Shown: in pieces, positions 10,316-18,050 of the stretch
How the letters are laid out: each line of letters starts with the position of its first letter
Numbering within the stretch: position 1 is the stretch's first letter
DNA from: Streptomyces sp. MMG1533
GTDB lineage: Bacteria; Actinomycetota; Actinomycetes; Streptomycetales; Streptomycetaceae
Direction of reading: 5' to 3'
DNA: 64,000 nt
NCBI RefSeq assembly: GCF_001279775.1
Contig: NZ_LGDG01000213.1
Location: 1 to 64,000 of the forward strand
Notes under the pieces: model-generated
The model's database searches: none
Seen by the model: the letters and a program-made list of their open reading frames with translations, nothing else
What the model was told of the DNA's origin: nothing
Position numbers and translations under genes: made by a program

Positions 10316-11176
10316 TCAGCCCGTCGCAAGGAGCAGCGTGCCCACCAGGGCCAGGCCCGCTCCCGCCGCCTGGACCGCCCGCAGCCGTTCGCTGAGGAAA
10401 CCGCGCGCGGCCACGGCGGTCACCACCGGGTACAGCGAGGCGAGGACCGCGGCCACGGTGACCGGGCCGTGCTGGGCGGCGACCGAGTACGTGCCGTTCG
10501 CCGCGACGTCCGCGAGGCCGACGAAGGCGAGTGCCGGCAGGGAGGCCCAGGGGAACCCGCCCGTCGGCAGGGCCTGGCCGCCCCGCCGCACGGAGACGTA
10601 CAGGGCGGCGCCGCCCACGGCCACGTTGGTCACCCGCTGCACGAACAGTGCGAGGAACAGGCCGGTGACAGTCGTCGACGCCTGAGCGATCAGCGCGAAC
10701 ACCGTGCCGAAGCCGAGGGCGGCGACGAGGGTGAGGAGGATGGTCCGACGCTGCACGGGTGCGCCCCGCAGTTGCGGTCCGCCCGCGAGGACGACACCGG
10801 CCACGGCGACCGCGATGCCCGCGACCTGCATGATTCCCGGGCGTTCGCCGAGGAGCAGGAGGCCCACGCCGACGGGGACGGCCACGCTCAGGGTGGCAAG
10901 CGGCGAGACGACGCCCATCGGGCCGAGCGCGAGCGCCTTGTAGAAGCAGAGCAGGGCGACAGGCCCCACCACACCGGCGGCGACCGCGAACCAGAGACGC
11001 GGACCGGCCTCGGTCCAGCCGCCGGTGGCCACGACGACCACGCCGAGCACGGCCGCCGCGATCGTCTGCGAGACGACCACCACCGTCAGCGCCGGGGTGC
11101 GTCGGGTCAGCAGTCCGCCGCCGAAGTCGGCCAGCCCCCACAACAGGCTGGTGGCCAGGGCGAAGAATGCTGTCAC
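10316..11176 (-). CDS. EamA/DMT family exporter
   Basis: A 286-residue membrane protein with about ten hydrophobic helices in two similar halves, typical of the drug/metabolite transporter superfamily. The usual motifs are seen, such as ALALGPMGVVSPL at the end of the first half and AAQHGPVTVAAVLASLYP in the second. GTG 11176 is the likely start, with GAGG a few bases upstream. It is transcribed divergently from the XRE-cupin regulator, whose paired operator lies between the two starts, so it is probably the regulated efflux gene. Substrate unknown. Confidence 0.85.
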   Translation of the reverse strand: MTAFFALATSLLWGLADFGGGLLTRRTPALTVVVVSQTIAAAVLGVVVVATGGWTEAGPRLWFAVAAGVVGPVALLCFYKALALGPMGVVSPLATLSVAVPVGVGLLLLGERPGIMQVAGIAVAVAGVVLAGGPQLRGAPVQRRTILLTLVAALGFGTVFALIAQASTTVTGLFLALFVQRVTNVAVGGAALYVSVRRGGQALPTGGFPWASLPALAFVGLADVAANGTYSVAAQHGPVTVAAVLASLYPVVTAVAARGFLSERLRAVQAAGAGLALVGTLLLATG

Positions 11177-11194
11177 GGGGGGCCTCGCAGTACA

Positions 11195-11243
11195 GTTCGG
11201 TGAACGATTGGGTGCACCCACAACGTAGTTCAGTGAACTGAAC
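11195..11243. promoter_or_regulatory. paired palindromic operator between exporter and XRE-cupin regulator
   Basis: Two near-identical 11-bp palindromes, GTTCGGTGAAC (11195-11205) and GTTCAGTGAAC (11228-11238), have centres 33 bases apart, about three helical turns. The second is extended to GTTCAG-tgaa-CTGAAC. Position and symmetry fit binding by the divergently encoded XRE-cupin protein. Confidence 0.6.
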
Positions 11244-11282
11244 TCTGTCATCCATAATATTGGACTAGATGTTGGACGGAAT

Positions 11283-11855
11283 GTGTCGGACCTCGACCTG
11301 CTGACCCAGTCCCTGGCGCGCAACGTCAAGCACTGGCGCGCGGTGCGCGGCTTCACCCTCGACGTGCTCGCCGCCCGGGCCGGAGTCAGCCGCGGCATGC
11401 TCATCCAGATCGAGCAGTCCCGCACCAACCCCAGCCTCGGCACGGTCGTCAAGATCGGCGACGCGCTGGGGATCAGCATCACCACCCTGCTCGACTACGA
11501 ACAGGGGCCGAAGGTCCGGGTCGTCCCTGCCGACCAGGCCGTACGGCTGTGGCACACCGATGCCGGCAGCTACAACCTCCTCCTTGCCGGAACCGAGGCC
11601 CCCGGCCCGCTGGAGCTGTGGGAGTGGCAGCTGATGCCGGGCGAGAACAGCTCCTCCGACCCGCACCCCACCGGCACCGCCGAGCTGGTCCACGTCACCG
11701 AGGGCGAGCTGGCGCTCACCGTGGACGGAGTGGAGTACCGCGTCCCGGCGGGCGCGACGGCCTCTTTCGAGGCCAACACCCCGCACACGTACGGCAATCA
11801 GGGTGACGTTCCGATGCGGATGCTGATGGCCGTCTCCGTCCCGCCCGTGCACTGA
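11283..11855 (+). CDS. XRE-family regulator with C-terminal cupin domain
   Basis: A 190-residue regulator: a helix-turn-helix of the Cro/C1 type at about residues 10-65 (GVSRGMLIQIEQSRTNPSLG) and a cupin sensor at about 110-185 (DPHPTGTAELVHVTEGEL, then FEANTPHTYGN). Proteins of this design repress small transport or amine catabolic genes and respond to a small ligand bound by the cupin. Start GTG 11283. It is divergent from a DMT exporter, which it probably controls together with itself. Confidence 0.88.
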   Translation: MSDLDLLTQSLARNVKHWRAVRGFTLDVLAARAGVSRGMLIQIEQSRTNPSLGTVVKIGDALGISITTLLDYEQGPKVRVVPADQAVRLWHTDAGSYNLLLAGTEAPGPLELWEWQLMPGENSSSDPHPTGTAELVHVTEGELALTVDGVEYRVPAGATASFEANTPHTYGNQGDVPMRMLMAVSVPPVH

Positions 11856-11887
11856 GACGGCCCGGGCGGCTTTGTTAGCGTGCGGTC

Positions 11888-12445
11888 ATGGACGCACCCA
11901 TGGGTCACTTCGACCGCGCCACCCCCGCCCCCGACTGCCTCGACGAGCTGACCCGCCCGGTGGCGGACGCCGTACGCCACTGGAAGGGCAGCGTCCCCGC
12001 CGAGCAGATCGTCTACGTCGACACCGACCCGCAGTGGGCCGACACCGCCGTCTTCGTGGAGCACTACGGGCGAGAGCTGCTGGAGCAGTCGGCGAACTGC
12101 GTGGTCGTGGCGGGCAAGCGCGGCGGCGAGAGCACCCTGGCCGCGTGCGTTGTGCTCTCCACCACCCGGGTCGACGTCAACGGCGTCGTCCGCCGCCAAC
12201 TCGGCGCCCGCAAGGCCTCGTTCGCCTCGATGGACCTGGCGACGGGGGAGACCGGCATGGAGTACGGCGGCATCACCCCGATCGGACTGCCCGGCTCCTG
12301 GCCGGTGCTGGTGGACTCGGCCGTCGTCGACCTGCCGTACGTGTTGGTGGGCAGCGGACGGCGGCGCGGGAAGCTGCTGGTGCCCGGGAAGGCGTTCGCG
12401 GAGCTGCCCGGTGCGGTGGTGCTGGAGGGGTTGGGGGTGGCCTGA
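11888..12445 (+). CDS. YbaK/ProX-type aminoacyl-tRNA deacylase-like protein
   Basis: A 185-residue protein with the YbaK/prolyl-tRNA editing fold: conserved pieces KRGG, ARKASFASMDLATGETG and YGGITPIGLPG match the substrate-pocket lysine and the Gly-rich end of that family. These enzymes hydrolyse mischarged aminoacyl-tRNA in the cytosol. There is no clear ribosome binding site; a TTAGCGT -10-like element ends about 6 bases before ATG 11888, so the transcript may be leaderless. It converges with the CDF gene. Confidence 0.75.
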   Translation: MDAPMGHFDRATPAPDCLDELTRPVADAVRHWKGSVPAEQIVYVDTDPQWADTAVFVEHYGRELLEQSANCVVVAGKRGGESTLAACVVLSTTRVDVNGVVRRQLGARKASFASMDLATGETGMEYGGITPIGLPGSWPVLVDSAVVDLPYVLVGSGRRRGKLLVPGKAFAELPGAVVLEGLGVA

Positions 12446-12462
12446 GCGTCCGAGGTCAGGCC
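12439..12462. terminator. bidirectional hairpin between convergent genes
   Basis: GGCCTGA (12439-12445) pairs with TCAGGCC (12456-12462) around a 10-base loop. The stem contains both stop codons: TGA of the YbaK-like gene and the reverse-strand TGA of the CDF gene. Confidence 0.45.
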
Positions 12463-13556
12463 ACGGTGTGGTGGGCGAGGGCGTGGTGCGGATCCGCCTC
12501 GCCCGGCACCGGCGCCGGGTCGGCGTGTACCAGGGCCGCGGTGAGGCGCGGAACGGCGTGCAGCAGGGCGTGTTCGGCGTCCACGGCGATGCCGTGTGCC
12601 TGGCGTACCGTCGCCTCGCCGTCCACCACGACCGCCACCTCGGCGCGCAGCCGGTGCCCGATCCAGCGCAGCCGCAACTCGCCCACCTCGCGCACCCCTT
12701 CGACCTCCCGCAGCGCCTGCTCGGCCCGGTCCACGAGGGCCGGGTCGACGGCGTCCATCACCCGCCGGAACACCTCGCGTGCCGCGTCCCGCAGCACCAG
12801 CGTGATGGCGACGGTGATGGCCAGCCCCACGATCGGGTCGGCCGGTTGCCAGCCGAGGGCCGAGCCGCCCGCGCCCAGCAGCACGGCCAGCGACGTGAAT
12901 CCGTCCGTACGGGCGTGCAGTCCGTCGGCGACCAGCGCGGCCGAGCCGATGTCACGGCCGACCCGGATCCGGTAACGGGCCACCCACTCGTTCCCCGCGA
13001 ATCCGACCAGCGCGGCCACCGCGACCGCCGGTACGTGGTGGACAGGGCGCGGATCGAGCAGCCGGTCCATCGCCGCCCATCCCGCGAAGGCCGCGGACGC
13101 GGCGATCGTCAGCACGATCACGATGCCCGCGAGATCCTCGGCACGGCCGTAGCCGTACGTGAAGCGTCGCGTCGCCGCGCGCCGGCCCAGCACGAACGCG
13201 ATCCCCAGCGGTACGGCGGTCAGCGCGTCCGCGGTGTTGTGCACCGTGTCGCCGAGCAGCGCGACCGACCCGGAGACGGCCACCACGAAGGCCTGCGCCA
13301 GAGCCGTCGCCCCCAGCACCGCCAGTGAGATCCACAGGGCGCGCATGCCGCGGGCCGAGGACTCCAGGGCGGAGTCGAGTTTGTCGGCCGTCTCGTGGGA
13401 GTGGGGGGTGAGGAGGTGGGTGAGGCGGTGCCGTGTGCCGGAGGGGGAGTGGTGGTGATGGGCTCCGTGGTCGTGCCCGTGTTCATGGTGGTGCCGGTCG
13501 TTCAGGTGGATCCCCTTCCGGTGTGAGGAGTGGACGAGCGACGCCCACGACGCCAT
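12456..13556 (-). CDS. cation diffusion facilitator metal exporter
   Basis: A CDF (CzcD-type) exporter of divalent metals by proton antiport. It has a His-rich N-terminus (HHHEHGHDHGAHHHH), six transmembrane helices, the metal-site motif DTVHNTADAL in helix 2 and HARTDGF in helix 5, and a cytoplasmic C-terminal domain with further His residues. The start is uncertain: ATG 13556 has no ribosome binding site, while CTG at 13505 has GGAAGGGG six bases upstream and would give 349 residues. It is divergent from an ArsR repressor, the usual arrangement for metal-induced export. Confidence 0.88.
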   Translation of the reverse strand: MASWASLVHSSHRKGIHLNDRHHHEHGHDHGAHHHHSPSGTRHRLTHLLTPHSHETADKLDSALESSARGMRALWISLAVLGATALAQAFVVAVSGSVALLGDTVHNTADALTAVPLGIAFVLGRRAATRRFTYGYGRAEDLAGIVIVLTIAASAAFAGWAAMDRLLDPRPVHHVPAVAVAALVGFAGNEWVARYRIRVGRDIGSAALVADGLHARTDGFTSLAVLLGAGGSALGWQPADPIVGLAITVAITLVLRDAAREVFRRVMDAVDPALVDRAEQALREVEGVREVGELRLRWIGHRLRAEVAVVVDGEATVRQAHGIAVDAEHALLHAVPRLTAALVHADPAPVPGEADPHHALAHHTVA

Positions 13557-13559
13557 TAT

Positions 13560-13575
13560 GTGCGTATGAGCGCAC
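13560..13575. promoter_or_regulatory. candidate metal-regulator operator overlapping the arsR start
   Basis: The inverted repeat GTGCG-tatgag-CGCAC covers the ArsR start codon and lies just upstream of the exporter ATG. Its 5-6-5 layout and position suit autorepression by an ArsR/SmtB dimer. Confidence 0.4.
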
Positions 13576-13925
13576 GCATGCACCTGTCACCTGCGAACGA
13601 TGCGCACCCGCGCACCCCGGGCGAGGAACAGTTCGCGCTCGCCGCCGAACTGCTCGCCCTCCTCGGTGACCGCACCCGGCTCACCCTGCTGCACGCGCTG
13701 ACCGCGGGGGAGGCCGATGTCACGACGCTCACGGAGGCGTGCGGGGCGGCGCGGCCCGCCGTCAGTCAGCATCTGGCGCGGCTGCGGCTGGCCGGGCTGG
13801 TGAACACGCGCAAGGAGGGCCGTCGGGTGATCTACTCCCTGCGCGACGGCCATCTGCGCCGGGTGGTGGACGAGGCGCTGAACGTGGCGGACCACCGGCT
13901 CAGCGACCGGCCGCTGCACGACTGA
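13566..13925 (+). CDS. ArsR/SmtB-family metal-responsive repressor
   Basis: A 119-residue winged-helix repressor. The recognition region is ACGAARPAVSQHLARLRLAGLV (residues about 56-77), followed by the beta-wing TRKEGRRVIYSL. The C-terminal helix carries His and Asp residues (DEALNVADHRLSD) that fit a CmtR/NmtR/CzrA-like alpha-5 metal site. Start ATG 13566; a second Met is at residue 5. It is divergent from the CDF exporter and probably derepresses it when zinc, nickel or cobalt is high; which metal cannot be read from the sequence. Confidence 0.88.
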   Translation: MSARMHLSPANDAHPRTPGEEQFALAAELLALLGDRTRLTLLHALTAGEADVTTLTEACGAARPAVSQHLARLRLAGLVNTRKEGRRVIYSLRDGHLRRVVDEALNVADHRLSDRPLHD

Positions 13926-13944
13926 CGGGCGCGGCCGAGCCGGG

Positions 13945-15165
13945 TCAGTAGGCGGTGGCCGTCCCGAGGTACTGCTCGGCGAAGGCCGCCGCGGCGGCGG
14001 GTGAGGTGAACAGGCGGCGGAGCCGGGCGAAGGTGGTGCCCGCTCGGTACGCGTCGCCGGACGAGGTGCCGTGGTACACCTCGGAGAGCCACTGGGAGAA
14101 CTCCTGGTAGTCCCACACGCGCCGCAGACACGCCTCCGAGTAGCCGTCCAGGCCGCTCTCCTCGCCCTTCGTCAGGTAGCCGACGAGGGCGTCGCCGAGG
14201 AGGAAGGCGTCGTGCAGGGCGAGGTTCATGCCCTTCGCGGCGATGGGGGCGGTCAGGTGGGCGGCGTCCCCGGCGAGGAAGAGCCGGCCGAACACCATGG
14301 GTTCGACCACGTAGCTGTGCATGTCCAGGACGCGCTTCTCGATCAGCCGCCCCTCGGTGAGCGGGCCGAGGCCCGTGGCCGCGAGCTGCTCCTGCAGCTG
14401 TGACCAGACGCGTTCGTGCGACCAGTTCTCGGGGTCGTCGCCCGGCGGGCACTCCAGGTAGTAGCGGGTCACCTCGGGGCTGCGGGCCATGTGGCCGGCG
14501 AAGCCGTCCGGATGGATGCCGAACACGACGCAGTCGTTGGACGGAGGCGCCTCGGCGAGCAGCGCCAGCCAGCCGATGCCGTAGTCGTGCCGGGAGATGT
14601 GCGCCTGCCCCGGCAGCGCCGTGCGGGTCACCCCGCGCCCACCGTCGCAGCCGGCGACGAAGTCGCACTCGACGACCTCCCGCTCGCCGCTCTCCGCGGA
14701 GAGGTACGACACCGAGGGACGGTCCGTGTCGAGGTCGTGCAGTCGGACGTCCTGGACGCCGAACCGCGCCTGACCGCCCCGCACGTCGGCGTACTCGCGC
14801 ACCAGGTCCGTCACCAGCAACGGCTGCGGATAGATGAAGTGGTGAGTCCCCGTCAGCTCCACGTACGAGAACCGGAAGCGCTCACCCCCGAACCGGAACT
14901 CGCACTCGGAGTGCAACTGCGCCCGCTCCAGCAGCGTGTCCGCCAGACCGCGCTGCTGGAGGCCGCGCACCGCCCACTCCTCGATGACGCCCGCCCGGGG
15001 CCGCTGCTCGATGAACTCGCGCGTCTCCGTCTCCAGGACCAGGCAGTCGACGCCGGCGGCCCGCAGGATGTTGCCGACGGTGAGCCCGGCGGGCCCGGCG
15101 CCCACGACGACGACCGGAAAGTGCTGCGGGGCAAGGGAGTCGGGGCGGAGGGCGGTGGATGTCAC
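13945..15165 (-). CDS. pobA: 4-hydroxybenzoate 3-monooxygenase
   Basis: FAD-dependent aromatic hydroxylase converting 4-hydroxybenzoate to protocatechuate with NADPH and O2. The 406-residue protein has the FAD motif VVVGAGPAGLTVGNIL near the start, the RAGVIEEW family motif, CDFVAGCDGGRG and the second FAD motif FLAGDAAHLTAP followed by AKGMNLA. I chose GTG 15165, which leaves a normal-length protein; the frame is open further upstream but without family sequence. No regulator or other protocatechuate genes are adjacent. Confidence 0.93.
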   Translation of the reverse strand: MTSTALRPDSLAPQHFPVVVVGAGPAGLTVGNILRAAGVDCLVLETETREFIEQRPRAGVIEEWAVRGLQQRGLADTLLERAQLHSECEFRFGGERFRFSYVELTGTHHFIYPQPLLVTDLVREYADVRGGQARFGVQDVRLHDLDTDRPSVSYLSAESGEREVVECDFVAGCDGGRGVTRTALPGQAHISRHDYGIGWLALLAEAPPSNDCVVFGIHPDGFAGHMARSPEVTRYYLECPPGDDPENWSHERVWSQLQEQLAATGLGPLTEGRLIEKRVLDMHSYVVEPMVFGRLFLAGDAAHLTAPIAAKGMNLALHDAFLLGDALVGYLTKGEESGLDGYSEACLRRVWDYQEFSQWLSEVYHGTSSGDAYRAGTTFARLRRLFTSPAAAAAFAEQYLGTATAY

Positions 15166-15282
15166 CCGAACATTATGTCGAGGCCCGGGCGCGGCGGGGA
15201 GTGGGCGGCGCGGCGCCCCGGCGCGCGGAGGTCCCTTCCGCGGATCGTCCATGACCAGGAGAAAGTCGTTCCCGGAGAGGTC

Positions 15283-16194
15283 TCAAGAACTCCGGACGCA
15301 GCGGAAACCCGCGTGACCACTGGAGCTGTCCGGTGTGTTGGCACTCCGGGCGGCCACGCGGTAGCGGTTGCAGTAGGACGCGTGGCACATGTGCGAGCCG
15401 CCGCGGATGACGCGAGAGGTGGGCTCGGCGCTCCACCGGTCGGCGCACCACTCCCAGACGTTGCCGGACATGTTGTACAGCCCGAAGCCGTTGGGTTCGA
15501 AGGCATCGACGGGTGCGGTGCCGCGGTAGCCGTCGGCGGCGGTGTTCTTGGTGGGGAAGGTGCCGCGCCAGATGTTGCAGCGGGGGACGCCGCCGGGGTC
15601 GAGTTCGTCGCCCCAGGGGTAGCGCTTCTGTTCCAGGCCGCCCCGGGCGGCGTACTCCCACTCGGCCTCCGTGGGCAGCCGCTTGCCCGCCCAGGCCGCG
15701 TAGGCCGCCGCGTCGTGCCAGGACACGTGCACCACCGGATGGTCGCCCCGGCCCGCCACCGTGCTGCCGGGGCCCTCCGGCCGGTTCCAGGCGGCACCCT
15801 CGACCCCGCACCACCAGGGGGCGTGCTCGGGCCGTGGGGCACCGCGCCGCAGGGCACCGGGCAGGAAACCCGCGAAGACGTACGACCAGCCGAGACGTTC
15901 GGCGTCGGTGACGTGGCCGGTGTCGGAGACGAACTCGGCGAAACGGTCGTTGGTGACCGCGTACGCGTCGATACGGAAGGCGTCGATCCGCACCGCCCGC
16001 ACCGGCCCCTCGCCGTCGCCCGGGAACCCCTCGGCGTCCTCGGTCCCCATCAGGAACTCGCCGCCGGGCAGCAGCACCATGCCCTCCGAGGAACCCCCCG
16101 ACCCGCTGGGTGCCGCTGGAGCGAGCCGCACGGGCTCCGCCGGGCTGCCTGACGACGGCATGCAGCAGGGGGCCGGCGACGGGGAGTCGTGCAT
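15283..16194 (-). CDS. formylglycine-generating enzyme (FGE)
   Basis: A 303-residue FGE-sulfatase-type oxygenase that converts a cysteine in the CxPxR motif of sulfatases into formylglycine. The active-site cysteine pair is intact at Cys270 and Cys275 in GGSHMCHASYCNRYR, matching the pair known from the Streptomyces coelicolor enzyme; the NVWEWCADRW and GKRLPTEAEWEYAARGG motifs are also present. The cysteine pair separates it from EgtB- or PvdO-like relatives. ATG 16194 has GAGGA upstream. No sulfatase gene is in the window, so its client must be elsewhere. Confidence 0.92.
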   Translation of the reverse strand: MHDSPSPAPCCMPSSGSPAEPVRLAPAAPSGSGGSSEGMVLLPGGEFLMGTEDAEGFPGDGEGPVRAVRIDAFRIDAYAVTNDRFAEFVSDTGHVTDAERLGWSYVFAGFLPGALRRGAPRPEHAPWWCGVEGAAWNRPEGPGSTVAGRGDHPVVHVSWHDAAAYAAWAGKRLPTEAEWEYAARGGLEQKRYPWGDELDPGGVPRCNIWRGTFPTKNTAADGYRGTAPVDAFEPNGFGLYNMSGNVWEWCADRWSAEPTSRVIRGGSHMCHASYCNRYRVAARSANTPDSSSGHAGFRCVRSS

Positions 16195-16292
16195 GGGCTG
16201 GTCCTCGGGTGCGGGTGCGGCTGGAACGGGCCCCTCCTGTCTACGTCACGATGCTGTGTGCCGAGGACCGGCACAGGCCGACGAGCGCACCG

Positions 16293-16700
16293 TCAGCCCA
16301 GGCGGGGGATCTCGATCGCCGGGCAGCGGTCCATCACCATCTCCAGTCCCGCGGCCCGGGCGCGGTCGTACGCCGCCTCGTCGATGACCCCGAGCTGGAA
16401 CCAGACCGCCCGCGCGCCCTTCGCCACCGCCTCGTCGGCGACCGCCCCGGCGAGATCGCTGTTGACGAACACGTCGACGACGTCGACCTCGAAGGGGATC
16501 GCTTCCAGGGAGGGGTATCCCTTTTCACCGTGCACGGTCTCCGCCTTGGGGTGCACCGGCACGACCCGTTTGCCGTAGCGCTGGAGCACGTCGGCCACGC
16601 CGTACGCGGCGCGCCGCCGGTTCGACGACAGGCCGACCACGGCCCAGGTGTCGCCGAGCCCGGTGAGGATCTTGCGGACCGTTTCCTCGTCGCCGTACAC
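16293..16700 (-). CDS. CoA-binding domain protein
   Basis: A 135-residue protein consisting of one Rossmann-type CoA-binding domain (YccU type): WAVVGLSSNRRRAAYGVADV near the start, then VPVHPKAETVHGEKGYPSL and ARAVWFQLGVIDEAA. The start GTG 16700 has GGAG upstream and gives the usual length; an ATG at 16736 is an alternative. Function beyond nucleotide/CoA binding is not known. Confidence 0.85.
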   Translation of the reverse strand: MYGDEETVRKILTGLGDTWAVVGLSSNRRRAAYGVADVLQRYGKRVVPVHPKAETVHGEKGYPSLEAIPFEVDVVDVFVNSDLAGAVADEAVAKGARAVWFQLGVIDEAAYDRARAAGLEMVMDRCPAIEIPRLG

Positions 16701-16790
16701 CGTGGGTCTCCTCGGGGTTCGCGAAAGCACTGACATCTCGCACAACAGTGGCCCGCAACCGGGGATTCCCCGCCGTGATAGCTTGCCGAG

Positions 16791-16950
16791 GCCAGTCGAA
16801 CCCATGGACGTGGGTCAGGGAATCCGGTGCGAATCCGGAGCTGACGCGCAGCGGTGAGGGTGACGGGCGGGGCCTCGGCCACTGGACGACTCGAGTGTCG
16901 TCCGGGAAGGCGCCCCGACCGGATGATCCCGAGTCCGAAGACCTGCTGGC
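16791..16950 (+). promoter_or_regulatory. cobalamin (B12) riboswitch
   Basis: The region carries the conserved core GGAATCCGGTGCGAATCC (from 16818), then CTGACGCGCAGCGGTGA, and ends with the B12-box GTCCGAAGACCTGCTGGC. The closing stem is visible as gccag (16791-16795) with ctggc (16946-16950). It lies 83 bases upstream of a BtuF-like gene, so it should turn the importer off when cobalamin is plentiful. Confidence 0.9.
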
Positions 16951-17033
16951 AGCCCTCGCGGTGACGTACGGCGGGGGAGCACCGTACGACCGGGCTCCGC
17001 GTTCGAGCCCTCGACGACCGAGGACCAACTCCC

Positions 17034-18050
17034 GTGCACATGGCACGTCTTGCCCGTCCCTCCGTGCTGCTCGCCGCCGGATCCCTGCTCCTCGCAGGCT
17101 GCGGCGACGCCGGCACGTCCGCTGCGACGGCTGCCGTCAGCCTCGACAACTGCGGCCGTACGGTACGCATCGAGGCCCCGCCCGAGCGGGCCGTCTCCCT
17201 CAACCAGGGCACCACGGAGATCATGCTCTCCCTCGGGCTCGCCGACCGTATGGCGGGTACGGCGACCTGGACCGACCCCGTGATGAAGGGGCTGGAGAAG
17301 GCGAACGCGAAGGTGGAGCGGATCGCCGACAACAACCCCTCCTTCGAACGGGTCCTGGAGGCCGAACCGGATTTCGTCGCCGCCTCCTTCGTCTCCACGC
17401 TGGGCAAGGGCGGTGTCGCCACCCGCGACCAGTTCGAGAAACTCGGTGTGCCCACGTACGTCTCACCCTCCGACTGTGCGGGCAAGGACAACTCCGGCGA
17501 CGGGGACGGCGCCCGGGCCGAGCCCCTGACCGCCGACACCGTCTACGGCGAAGTCCGCGACCTGGCGGCCGTGTTCGGGGTGAAGGAAAGGGGAGAGCAG
17601 CTCGTCGGACGGCTCAAGGCGCGGATGGAGAAGGCCACTTCGGGCATGGACGCCTCCGATGTGACCCTCCTGTACTGGTTCGCCAACTCCGAGTCGCCCT
17701 ACATGGCAGGCTGTTGCGGCGCCCCCGGCGTCATCACCCGGGCTCTCGGCGCGAAGAACGTCTTCGACGACACGCACGACGAATGGCCGCAGATCAACTG
17801 GGAGACGGTCGCCGACCGCGACCCCGACGTCCTCGTCATCGGCGATCTGACCCGCAAGTCGCAGACCGCCGAGTCGGCCGAGAAGAAGATCGCCTTCCTG
17901 GAGTCCGACCCGGTCACCAGGAACATGACCGCCGTCCGGCACAAACGGTACGTCCTGCTCAGCGGGCAGGCCATGAACCCGACGATCCGCACGATCGAGG
18001 GCGTGGAGCAGGTCGCGGCGGGGCTGCGCGAGTTCGGGCTCGTGAAGTGA
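17034..18050 (+). CDS. cobalamin-type ABC importer, substrate-binding lipoprotein
   Basis: A 338-residue periplasmic-binding (BtuF/FecB type) lipoprotein. The signal peptide ends in the lipobox LLLAGC, with the lipidated residue at Cys23, so the mature protein sits on the outer face of the membrane. It has RAVSLNQGTTEIMLSLGLAD and DRDPDVLVIGDL, typical of the helical-backbone class III binding fold. GTG 17034 is favoured over ATG 17040 because GAGGA at 17020-17024 is nine bases away. The B12 riboswitch upstream points to a corrinoid substrate. A Cys-Cys pair (AGCCGAPG) and an acidic insert near residue 150 are noted. Confidence 0.87.
   Translation: MHMARLARPSVLLAAGSLLLAGCGDAGTSAATAAVSLDNCGRTVRIEAPPERAVSLNQGTTEIMLSLGLADRMAGTATWTDPVMKGLEKANAKVERIADNNPSFERVLEAEPDFVAASFVSTLGKGGVATRDQFEKLGVPTYVSPSDCAGKDNSGDGDGARAEPLTADTVYGEVRDLAAVFGVKERGEQLVGRLKARMEKATSGMDASDVTLLYWFANSESPYMAGCCGAPGVITRALGAKNVFDDTHDEWPQINWETVADRDPDVLVIGDLTRKSQTAESAEKKIAFLESDPVTRNMTAVRHKRYVLLSGQAMNPTIRTIEGVEQVAAGLREFGLVK

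Noticed and set aside
16740..17033. A coding region in frame with the ABC permease through the riboswitch and lipoprotein gene
   Set aside because: The region is a cobalamin riboswitch and the lipoprotein is in another frame; the permease starts at the GTGA overlap at 18047.
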